Source: an uncultured bacterium (GTDB lineage Bacteria; Planctomycetota; Phycisphaerae; Sedimentisphaerales; Anaerobacaceae). Taken from it: 7,198 bases of DNA. The position numbers and the translations under genes are program-made. Numbering within the stretch: the stretch's first letter is position 1; every line of letters begins with the position of its first letter. The notes under the pieces were generated by a model that saw only the letters and a program-made list of their open reading frames with translations, was not told the DNA's origin and searched no databases. Shown here in pieces: positions 1-5,649 of the stretch. The stretch lies in assembly GCA_913009865.1 (NCBI GenBank), contig CAJVYK010000099.1, forward strand, positions 1 to 7,198, in the 5' to 3' direction.

Positions 1-250
1 CGTAACCGTGTATAATCGTATTGCGAAGATTGATGATTTGGCGAATACCGGTAATTTCCCCGGTAAGAGTTGGAGCGATTTTTAATGCCTGGTTGAGGGC
101 TTCGCCGATAATTTCGAGCTGTCGTTCAACACCGCTGCGCAGTAAAACATCTGCTTGGTAATCATCCAGTGATTTGTTGAGCGTAAACTGTAATAATGCC
201 TGGCAGGCCAACTGAATATCGTACAAAAATTTGCATACCTCACGCCGCAT
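1..250 (-). CDS. hepT: HepT-like HEPN ribonuclease toxin (DUF86 family), partial
   Basis: Toxin half of a MntA-HepT toxin-antitoxin module. The gene is cut by the left window edge: 83 codons are present from the ATG at 250-248. The visible residues are mostly helical and end in RNTIIHGY, with Arg76, His81 and Tyr83. This is the RX4HXY signature of HepT proteins, where Arg and His form the HEPN RNase active site. In the characterised family the Tyr is the residue modified by the partner MntA through AMP addition, which silences the RNase. The segment RSGVERQLEIIGEALNQA (residues 38-55) is also typical of the family. The start is supported by a consensus AGGAGG 7 nt upstream, inside mntA. The ATG overlaps the mntA 3' end by 11 bp, so the two are translationally coupled. 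Family members are usually about 110-140 aa, so roughly a third is missing. Family assignment is firm; activity is inferred. Confidence 0.87.
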   Translation of the reverse strand, partial: MRREVCKFLYDIQLACQALLQFTLNKSLDDYQADVLLRSGVERQLEIIGEALNQALKIAPTLTGEITGIRQIINLRNTIIHGY

Positions 251-551
251 ATATCTGCCTCCTGTTCTGATTGATCGATTCGAGAAAGTAAGGATTTCGT
301 ATAGCTTTGGTTTCAACCAGATCTATTGGGCGATGAAACAAATCCTGTAATGCTTCAAGCAGGCCGAAGTAAGAGTCGGCATGTTCGCCCGGCTCCAACG
401 GCAGAAATTCCACCAGAAAATCCAGGTCACTTTTTTCAGGGTCGAATTCCTCGCCAGTCAAGCTCGAACCAAATACTTCGAGCCGCTGAACACGATACTG
501 TTCGCAAAACCGCCTGAGTGATTCGTAATTGTCCTCAATAAGGCCTATCAT
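240..551 (-). CDS. mntA: MntA-like minimal nucleotidyltransferase antitoxin
   Basis: Small cytoplasmic nucleotidyltransferase of 103 aa, the expected antitoxin partner of the HepT toxin that follows. Known family members transfer AMP from ATP onto a HepT tyrosine and so neutralise it. The pol-beta-type motif is visible: Gly28-Ser29, then Asp42-Leu-Asp44 followed by FLVEF, with a likely third metal ligand at Asp77 in RPIDLVE. There are 12 residues between GS and DXD, where many MntA proteins have 10; an FDPEKS loop (36-41) accounts for the extra length, and similar loops occur in related nucleotidyltransferases. I chose the ATG at 551-549. A TTG at 599-597 would add 16 residues, but these lie inside the sppA reading frame and are unlike the family. 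The nearest GGAG is 17 nt upstream, so initiation probably depends on coupling to the sppA stop 7 nt before. The stop overlaps the hepT start. Confidence 0.85.
   Translation of the reverse strand: MIGLIEDNYESLRRFCEQYRVQRLEVFGSSLTGEEFDPEKSDLDFLVEFLPLEPGEHADSYFGLLEALQDLFHRPIDLVETKAIRNPYFLESINQNRRQIYAA
258..263 (-). promoter_or_regulatory. Ribosome binding site of hepT, inside mntA
   Basis: The minus strand reads AGGAGG, then 7 nt, then the ATG at 250-248. This fixes the hepT start and shows that the toxin has its own strong translation signal within the last codons of the antitoxin gene. Confidence 0.75.
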
Positions 552-558
552 TGCGATA

Positions 559-1572
559 CTAATATATGCTCCAAAGATATAATACCTGCGGCGTACCAAG
601 TTCGTACAGCGCAGCTCTGTCGATTTTCAGAAAACTTTGGCTGCGGGAATATAAAAAATCAGTCAGAGAGAACGCTTTGCGATATTCCACTACCTGGGCT
701 TCTTCAATCCCCGCCAACAACTTAACCTGCTCTATCGCCTCATCAAGATAGCCAATCTCATCTATCAGCTTTTCGTCGAGCGCCTCCTGCGCAGAATAAA
801 TACTGCCGTCGGCAAGGCGTTTGACATCGGCTAATGTAAGCGATTCTCTGCCCTCGTCAACAATCTGCACGAACCTGTTATAAGCGGGGCTGATTAGTTT
901 ATCCTGTATATACTGCCGCTGTTCTTCGGTAACCGGCTGGAACGGACTGGGCCAATCTTTCTTCCGGCCTGACTTGAAAATGACCGGCTGAATGCCGAGC
1001 TTTTCTTCCAGCAATTCCTGGAGAACAAAATGGCCCGCTATCACGCCGACCGAGCCGGTAATCACGGTCGGCTCAGCTACGATTTTATCGCTTCCAACCG
1101 AGACATAATAACCACCCGAAGCGGCAACGCCCTGCATAAACGCAACAACCGGCTTACCTTTTTCGTTCCTGTACTTCAGTATCTCATTGTATATCCGGTC
1201 ACTGGCCGAAACCGCTCCGCCCGGCGAATTCACACGAATAATCAACCCCCTCACCCGCTCATCCTGCCGGGCTGTCTTTAACTGCTTATAGACATCATTG
1301 GCTTGTTCGGTGTCTATTATGCCCTGGACCGTAATTACCGCAATTTTAGCTGTCCGCGGCCCGGCCTGGATAACTTCTTCGGTAAAAATACCTTTCTGCC
1401 CCGCCGCAAAAACTGCAACTACGCCAATCAACGCCAAAAACAGTACGATATTTGCCAGAACCGACATCGCTATAACAATACCCCAGAAAATTCTCCAGCC
1501 CGTTCGCTTCCTCGGCTTTTCCGGCTGCGGCTCTGTCGATTCTGTACGATTATTATTCTGCTCAAAATCCAT
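559..1572 (-). CDS. sppA: Signal peptide peptidase SppA, short (36K-type) form
   Basis: Membrane-anchored serine protease of the S49/ClpP-fold family that degrades signal peptides left after secretion. At 337 aa it matches the short Bacillus-type SppA rather than the duplicated E. coli form. Order: a charged, Asn/Glu/Pro-rich cytoplasmic head (1-26), one transmembrane helix (about 27-57), and then a periplasmic catalytic domain. Visible motifs are NSPGG (115-119), the nucleophile Ser152 in GVAASGGYY, ITGSVGV (171-177), and the general base Lys205 in SGRKKDWPSP. The Ser/Lys dyad is therefore intact. The C-terminal tail ends LYLWSIY; in B. subtilis SppA the C-terminus can occupy the active site, and a similar role here is only inferred. 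The ATG has AAAGGG 6 nt upstream (1579-1584). The gene lies 79 bp after the kinase gene and 7 bp before mntA. Confidence 0.95.
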   Translation of the reverse strand: MDFEQNNNRTESTEPQPEKPRKRTGWRIFWGIVIAMSVLANIVLFLALIGVVAVFAAGQKGIFTEEVIQAGPRTAKIAVITVQGIIDTEQANDVYKQLKTARQDERVRGLIIRVNSPGGAVSASDRIYNEILKYRNEKGKPVVAFMQGVAASGGYYVSVGSDKIVAEPTVITGSVGVIAGHFVLQELLEEKLGIQPVIFKSGRKKDWPSPFQPVTEEQRQYIQDKLISPAYNRFVQIVDEGRESLTLADVKRLADGSIYSAQEALDEKLIDEIGYLDEAIEQVKLLAGIEEAQVVEYRKAFSLTDFLYSRSQSFLKIDRAALYELGTPQVLYLWSIY

Positions 1573-1578
1573 AATAAA

Positions 1579-1586
1579 CCCTTTCT
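1579..1586 (-). promoter_or_regulatory. Ribosome binding site of sppA
   Basis: The minus strand reads AGAAAGGG, then 6 nt (TTTATT), then the ATG. This supports the sppA start at 1572. The 79-bp gap upstream shows no convincing hairpin terminator or promoter. Confidence 0.55.
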
Positions 1587-1651
1587 AAATGTGCACTGCG
1601 ATATTATAGACCGAACAAACTATGCTGTCAATCTTGCAGGATACAAGCCGG

Positions 1652-2878
1652 CTAACTCAACGCCTTTGTCAATGCCTCAAAAGTTGGATAGGTTATATCG
1701 CTGCGGACAACTTCGAGCATTCTATCATAAGTTTTGATTCCGCCGTATCTATCATCAAGCGGCGCTTTAATGTAAAGTGCAGCGAACAGGTTGCCCATCT
1801 GTACCGCTTCGGCAAAGTTCACAGCACCGTCCCTGAAATCAGCTAAGTTGTGGGCAATGTATGTCAGAAGCCCTGACCTGAATGAGTCCCCCGCTCCGAC
1901 AAGGTCAACCACCCCGCCAGCCATAAACCGGGATTCGATTTTGTTCGGACCGCCGATAACCCCATCGGGACAGATGTGCTTTTCATAGGCGCCATTGCTG
2001 ACTGTAACGCCGAACATCCTCGTTCTCCGTAAGGAGTCCCCAGGACCGCTCTCCTTCCGCCAGAATCTTTCGCTCAGAAAATCGAGAAAGTGCAGGTTAT
2101 TTTCATATTCATCAAACTCGTGCCAATTTCGCGGGGTACCGAGTGTGTTTTCTATCATCTTGGCTTCGTCGGACGAGGTGAAAAACAAGTCAACTTCCGG
2201 CAGAAGCGGCTCTAACAGCCGGTATTCGGCCACCGACTCGCCCGAATTAATCAGCTCCTGCGGGTCAGCAGTTAAAGTGTGGCTGTCAACAATTGTGACA
2301 GCACCCTTACTGCGGCACCATTTAATATATTCAGCCAAATCCCTGCCTTCATCAGCATCACCCCTCTCGGACAAACCGGAATACATATAATAAACTATAC
2401 TGGGCTTTAACCGCTCAACAGCTCCTTTGAATATTTCAAAATCGAAGTCATCATTGGCACTGGCAAAATAAGCAATCCCACCCCTGTCCTGCCCAGGGGC
2501 ATCATGAATATAGGTAGTACCTGTGGCTAAATCAGGGTGTATGTGAGTTTCCGACATATCAATACCGTTGGCGCTCATCACATCATAAAAGAATCTGCCC
2601 TGTGCATCCAATCCATCATAACCGCCCCTGCCAAGGTTAGCGCCGATAGCAACTTTCAAGCCGGTTCTCGCTATCAGAGGTGCTGCGTTCCCGGGTCCGC
2701 CTACCGTTGCAAAGCCCTGCTCTATCCACCACCTTAATCGTTCCTGAGAATAATCCGGCATATTCTCGTTTTCACACTTGGCCAATCCCCCTTTGCCCAC
2801 CAACGCATCGGCAAATTCAAAGTCCGCTCTTCTAAAATCCACCACCGCTGTATTCAAAATCAAGACATCCGCTGCCAT
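1652..2878 (-). CDS. PfkB-family (ribokinase-like) carbohydrate kinase
   Basis: Cytoplasmic ATP-dependent sugar or nucleoside kinase of the PfkB fold, 408 aa from the chosen start. Evidence is the N-terminal glycine-rich GGPGNAA (60-66) of the substrate pocket, the lid-like region GTTYIH (120-125), and the C-terminal signature VVDLVGAGDSF (323-333) with catalytic Asp331 in the anion hole. The family consensus DTxGAGD reads DLVGAGD here, so the usual Thr is missing. The protein is longer than typical members (about 300-330 aa). Extra length lies in residues about 20-55 and in a charged stretch at about 245-285, before the ATP-site strand FGVTVSNGAYEKH. I prefer the ATG at 2878, with GGGAG 6 nt upstream, over an ATG at 2908 that has only a weak match. 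It follows a mannitol-phosphate-dehydrogenase-like gene by 101 bp, so a role in polyol or ketose metabolism is plausible. The substrate cannot be read from sequence. Confidence 0.88.
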   Translation of the reverse strand: MAADVLILNTAVVDFRRADFEFADALVGKGGLAKCENENMPDYSQERLRWWIEQGFATVGGPGNAAPLIARTGLKVAIGANLGRGGYDGLDAQGRFFYDVMSANGIDMSETHIHPDLATGTTYIHDAPGQDRGGIAYFASANDDFDFEIFKGAVERLKPSIVYYMYSGLSERGDADEGRDLAEYIKWCRSKGAVTIVDSHTLTADPQELINSGESVAEYRLLEPLLPEVDLFFTSSDEAKMIENTLGTPRNWHEFDEYENNLHFLDFLSERFWRKESGPGDSLRRTRMFGVTVSNGAYEKHICPDGVIGGPNKIESRFMAGGVVDLVGAGDSFRSGLLTYIAHNLADFRDGAVNFAEAVQMGNLFAALYIKAPLDDRYGGIKTYDRMLEVVRSDITYPTFEALTKALS

Positions 2879-2884
2879 TTTTTT

Positions 2885-2889
2885 CTCCC
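2885..2889 (-). promoter_or_regulatory. Ribosome binding site choosing the kinase start
   Basis: GGGAG on the minus strand, 6 nt (all A) before the ATG at 2878. It favours this start over the in-frame ATG ten codons upstream at 2908. Confidence 0.6.
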
Positions 2890-2979
2890 GATTATCCTTT
2901 AACTTCATTTTCGATTAGCTCTGCCACAGGTAAACCCCTTCTAAGTTGGCAGCCAAGCGAAGCGACGCTGTAGTGCTAA

Positions 2980-4257
2980 TTATTCCTTTATAAAAGCCGT
3001 TAAATGTTCCTGTGCATTTTGGACGTATTTAATAAGCTGCTGAGCATACCCGCCCGCATGGCCATTCCAAATCCAATTGATAATTTTTTCTATTTTTAAA
3101 CCATCTAATTTATGCCAATGACCAAAACGTAAACTATCGGGCAGATTGTTTTCTTCCGCTCTTTCCAACAAAACAGCAATGCCGGCCATCGCCCCTAAAG
3201 CCATATTACCCGGCTCGATACCATATTCCAACGCCAGGGCCATAGTTCCGAATATTCGGTCGTTAATCCCGAGTTTGCGCAGCGGGTCGCGTCCGGCTCT
3301 TGCAACCGTATCCGCCAGGTAGGGGTTGGTCATACGTTCGAGCAGGTCCTCGGCATAGTTTCTAAAACCTGCTTCGGTAAAAAGTTCATCTCTTAGATGT
3401 GCATACTTTTTAATCAATGCAGTGCCCGACTCCTGTAAAAAAGCCCTTCTGCCGATTTGCATAACAGCCGGGTCTTCCTTGAGTTCGGCCATCCTGGTAT
3501 AACCCCTGACATCGCCGAGAAAACCGAGCAGAGCGTGTATGGCATTATGACCATACAGCTTTGCTTCTTCGAAAGCAAGCAGGTCATCTTTTTCAATAAA
3601 CACTTCAATTCCGGGCTGGAAATCAGAAACGCCGGTTTGACCGACCAGAATGCGATTGAACTCTTCTACGAGAAAGGCGCGTTTAATACCCGGCGCTATG
3701 GGCTTTAGTTTTAACTCTGCGATTTCAGTTGAATCGGTAACGACCCTGCTCATTTTGCCGATTACGGTATTCAAAAACCGCCGTTTCTTTGACGGCGGGA
3801 CGCCGATTTTTCCGGTAACAGTTTTTTCAAGTATCTGGGCAGCGTGATTGTTGTTTTCCGCTGTGTAAATTATTGTTGCCCCGGTTTTGCTGTTTCTCAA
3901 ACCATCGGCTATCAGTGAGCCAACACTGTTCGCTCCGTCTGAGTCGTAGAAACTTACAGAAGGCAGAGAAGTAGTTATTTCCGTGGACTCGGCTAAAACC
4001 TGAAGAAGAATTTGCTTCTCTCTTGCGATGTTGGGATTAAGCAGCTCAATCCCATCAATCTTCAGCACTTCGATTCCGTCAGCTCCGGCTACGTTTACAT
4101 GAAAGCTGCCCCTGTTAGCCCTGACCGCGTCAATTAGCTCAGCGTCAATCTCGGCTACGACTATCCGCTTAAAATTTCCGCTCTGGAATGCTTCTTTGAC
4201 AAACAGTCCGGCCTGGATTGGCCCGAATCCAAAACCGGTAAATATATGTCCTGTCAT
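2980..4257 (-). CDS. Mannitol-1-phosphate 5-dehydrogenase-like polyol dehydrogenase
   Basis: NAD-dependent long-chain polyol dehydrogenase of the MtlD/UxaB/UxuB superfamily, 425 aa, cytoplasmic. The N-terminal Rossmann domain starts at once with TGFGFGPIQAGLF (7-19), a divergent form of the usual GxGxxxRG, and an acidic residue (Glu36 in VVAEID) is placed to bind the adenosine ribose of NAD. The catalytic signature KX4NX2H is intact: Lys233, Asn238 and His241 in KLYGHNAIHALLGFLG. The stretch GRDPLRKLGINDRI (322-335) resembles the phosphate-binding region of mannitol-1-phosphate dehydrogenases and favours a sugar-phosphate substrate. E. coli MtlD is about 380 aa. The ATG at 4257 has GAAGGA 11 nt upstream and leads straight into the Rossmann strand; a TTG at 4353 would add 32 basic residues without a family match. 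The likely reaction is mannitol-1-phosphate to fructose-6-phosphate; another polyol phosphate is possible. The PfkB kinase follows. Confidence 0.83.
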   Translation of the reverse strand: MTGHIFTGFGFGPIQAGLFVKEAFQSGNFKRIVVAEIDAELIDAVRANRGSFHVNVAGADGIEVLKIDGIELLNPNIAREKQILLQVLAESTEITTSLPSVSFYDSDGANSVGSLIADGLRNSKTGATIIYTAENNNHAAQILEKTVTGKIGVPPSKKRRFLNTVIGKMSRVVTDSTEIAELKLKPIAPGIKRAFLVEEFNRILVGQTGVSDFQPGIEVFIEKDDLLAFEEAKLYGHNAIHALLGFLGDVRGYTRMAELKEDPAVMQIGRRAFLQESGTALIKKYAHLRDELFTEAGFRNYAEDLLERMTNPYLADTVARAGRDPLRKLGINDRIFGTMALALEYGIEPGNMALGAMAGIAVLLERAEENNLPDSLRFGHWHKLDGLKIEKIINWIWNGHAGGYAQQLIKYVQNAQEHLTAFIKE

Positions 4258-4268
4258 AATTTTATTAG

Positions 4269-4274
4269 TCCTTC
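4269..4274 (-). promoter_or_regulatory. Ribosome binding site of the mannitol-phosphate dehydrogenase gene
   Basis: GAAGGA on the minus strand, 11 nt before the ATG at 4257. The spacing is a little long, but it is the best match upstream of any candidate start, and it decides against the TTG at 4353. Confidence 0.45.
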
Positions 4275-4326
4275 GAAAACGCTTGATTTGCCTTTCACCT
4301 GTTAAAACTGTACCGTCAAACCGCAA

Positions 4327-4353
4327 TTTATACAAGGACAAAACATCACTCAA
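4327..4353 (-). promoter_or_regulatory. Weak candidate promoter for the minus-strand gene cluster
   Basis: The minus strand reads TTGAGT (4353-4348), a 15-nt spacer, then TATAAA (4332-4327). The -10 box is good, but the -35 matches only four of six bases and the spacer is short. It would give a leader of about 60 nt before the ATG at 4257. Other weak matches exist nearby, so this is only a candidate. Confidence 0.25.
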
Positions 4354-4388
4354 TACGCAGTACGACCTTCTATCCGCTTATCTAACGC

Positions 4389-4416
4389 TTGACAGCGGCG
4401 ATTTTGAGTCTAAAAT
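4389..4416 (+). promoter_or_regulatory. Sigma70-like promoter of the acyltransferase gene
   Basis: TTGACA (4389-4394), a 16-nt spacer, then TAAAAT (4411-4416). The -35 is perfect and the -10 matches five of six bases. Transcription would start about 7 nt further on, at roughly 4423-4424, next to the ATG at 4425, and there is no Shine-Dalgarno before that ATG. Together these point to a leaderless transcript. Confidence 0.55.
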
Positions 4417-4424
4417 CACGGCCT

Positions 4425-5411
4425 ATGGCTGATTCGGTTCCACGAAAGAGAAAGAAGAAAAAACACAATCCATTTACGGACTGGCTGGGTTATATTGCGC
4501 TGCGGATTGTTGTGGTTTTTCTTTATTTGTTCGATATCGAGACCAATCTAAAAACCGCATGTTTGCTCGGCCGACTGCTGTGGAAATACTACCACCGCGG
4601 CCGAAAGCGGGCTCTGGATAATCTTCGTGCAAGCTTCCCTGAAAAAAGCGAGCAATGGATTTGGCAGACAGGCAGGCGCTGCTTCGAGCACATCGCAATG
4701 CTGGCGATTGACGTGCTGTTCACGCCGCGATTAGTGAAAAGATATAACCGGCGCAACTACTCAGAGTACAAAAATGTTGAAAGGGCCAAATGGCTGATGC
4801 AGGAAGGTCGGGGCCTGTTAATGGTTGCCGGCCATTACAGCAACTTTGAAATTATGGGCTATCTGTTAGGGCTGTTTGGCTTTAATATCTATACTATTGC
4901 CCGGCCGTTGGATAACAAATTCATCAACAAGTACTTATACGACGTTCGCGAAGCCGCCGGGCAAACAATAATCGATAAAAAAGGTGCAGCCGGGCTTATG
5001 GGGAAGATGGCTTCGAGCGGTGCGACGCTGTGCTTTATCGCTGACCAGGATGCCGGCAGGAAAGGGATATTCGTTGATTTCTTCGGACGAAAGGCCAGCA
5101 CCTACAAAAGCATCGGATTACTTGCCATTACCTATAATATACCTATATGCGTGGGCTACAGCAGGAGAGTTGATAATCGTTTTTACTTTGAAATTGGAGT
5201 AAATCGCATTATTTTACCCGAAGAATGGGCTGCAAAAGACGACCCGCTCGAATGGGTTACCGCAGAATACACCAAAGCGATTGAAGAATTCGTACGCCAG
5301 GACCCCAGCCAATACTGGTGGCTCCATAGGAGATGGAAGCATCAGCCGAAAGAAAAAAAACAAAAAACCCAATTAAAAGCAAAGGTAAAAACTAAAAAGG
5401 CAGAAAGCTGA
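4425..5411 (+). CDS. LpxL/HtrB-family lipid A acyltransferase-like protein
   Basis: Inner-membrane acyltransferase, 328 aa, of the family that adds secondary acyl chains to lipid A or a related glycolipid. The visible order is a very basic head (residues 6-14, mostly Lys/Arg), a hydrophobic anchor (about 20-36), and the catalytic HX4E motif with His137 and Glu142 in GHYSNFE. A DQDAGRKGIFVDFFG block (207-221) follows, equivalent to the family's D-x-x-x-x-x-G-x-F-V-x-F-F-G region, and then PSQYWWLHRRWK (294-305), the characteristic C-terminal motif. Length matches LpxL (about 300 aa) plus a Lys-rich tail (residues 309-326). The ATG at 4425 is preferred over a TTG at 4389, because that TTG is part of a promoter -35 box. 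The gene diverges from the dehydrogenase cluster. Which acyl chain and acceptor it uses cannot be told; family membership implies an outer membrane with lipid A-like lipid. Confidence 0.9.
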   Translation: MADSVPRKRKKKKHNPFTDWLGYIALRIVVVFLYLFDIETNLKTACLLGRLLWKYYHRGRKRALDNLRASFPEKSEQWIWQTGRRCFEHIAMLAIDVLFTPRLVKRYNRRNYSEYKNVERAKWLMQEGRGLLMVAGHYSNFEIMGYLLGLFGFNIYTIARPLDNKFINKYLYDVREAAGQTIIDKKGAAGLMGKMASSGATLCFIADQDAGRKGIFVDFFGRKASTYKSIGLLAITYNIPICVGYSRRVDNRFYFEIGVNRIILPEEWAAKDDPLEWVTAEYTKAIEEFVRQDPSQYWWLHRRWKHQPKEKKQKTQLKAKVKTKKAES

Positions 5412-5476
5412 TAGCCCCACGATGCTTCCCCAAAGAAAGATAATTCAGCTTTTAAGGCCTCTGAGAGAGATTTCCA

Positions 5477-5509
5477 TAACCCCCTTCTGGGAAAAGGGTT
5501 AGTGGTTTT
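5477..5509 (+). terminator. Possible intrinsic terminator after the acyltransferase gene
   Basis: TAACCC (5477-5482) can pair with GGGTTA (5496-5501), or CCCTT (5482-5486) with AAGGG (5494-5498) in an alternative fold. A short run of four T follows at 5506-5509. It lies 66 nt past the stop codon and before the next promoter, which fits a terminator. The T-tract is short and separated by GTGG, so efficiency is doubtful. Confidence 0.35.
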
Positions 5510-5536
5510 AATCGCACTTCTAAATGGCCTTATCTA

Positions 5537-5565
5537 TTGACAATCGCAGATATTTATTGTATATT
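5537..5565 (+). promoter_or_regulatory. Strong sigma70-like promoter of the beta-helix gene
   Basis: TTGACA (5537-5542), a 17-nt A/T-rich spacer, then TATATT (5560-5565). The -35 is perfect, the -10 matches five of six bases and the spacing is ideal. Transcription would start near 5572, leaving a leader of about 78 nt before the ATG at 5650. This indicates that the downstream gene has its own transcription unit, separate from the acyltransferase gene. Confidence 0.65.
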
Positions 5566-5590
5566 AAAGTTTTGTGTGTGCGTGTTCACT

Positions 5591-5606
5591 TTCCATACAA
5601 ATGGAA
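5591..5606 (+). other. Small perfect stem-loop in the 5' leader of the beta-helix gene
   Basis: TTCCAT (5591-5596), loop ACAA, ATGGAA (5601-5606): a perfect 6-bp inverted repeat. It lies about 20 nt after the predicted transcription start. It could be an mRNA-stabilising hairpin or a small operator, or it could be chance. Confidence 0.3.
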
Positions 5607-5637
5607 CTGAGGGTATTTACTGGTTAAAAAAGTAATT

Positions 5638-5646
5638 AGGAGGAGG
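5638..5646 (+). promoter_or_regulatory. Very strong ribosome binding site of the beta-helix gene
   Basis: AGGAGGAGG directly before AAA and the ATG at 5650. The first AGGAGG register gives a spacing of 6 nt. It fixes the start and suggests high expression. Confidence 0.75.
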
Positions 5647-5649
5647 AAA

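Noticed and set aside
552..599. A longer mntA starting at a TTG at 599
   Set aside because: The 16 extra residues are translated from the sppA 3' end in another frame, show no family similarity, and the TTG lacks a ribosome binding site.
1303..1737. A 144-codon plus-strand open frame across sppA and the gap before it
   Set aside because: It is antisense to sppA and the kinase end, is basic and low in recognisable structure, and matches no family I know.
2879..2908. A kinase start ten codons upstream at the ATG at 2908
   Set aside because: The ATG at 2878 has GGGAG at 6 nt, while the upstream ATG has only a weak match. The extra peptide is highly charged and contains the ribosome binding site of the shorter form.
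2921..2952. Inverted repeat CTGCCA...TGGCAG between dehydrogenase and kinase genes, considered as a terminator
   Set aside because: The stem is 6 bp with a 20-nt loop and no T-tract on either strand. It could be a weak operator, but chance is just as likely.
4258..4353. A 32-residue N-terminal extension of the dehydrogenase from a TTG
   Set aside because: The Rossmann domain begins right after the ATG at 4257, a plausible ribosome binding site precedes that ATG, and the extension overlaps the likely promoter area.
4389..4424. A TTG start 12 codons upstream for the acyltransferase
   Set aside because: The TTG is the first part of a TTGACA -35 box, there is no Shine-Dalgarno, and the added residues have no family match.
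5601..5627. Eight-codon upstream ORF (MELRVFTG) in the beta-helix leader
   Set aside because: It has no ribosome binding site, its ATG is inside a hairpin, and nothing in the peptide suggests attenuation.
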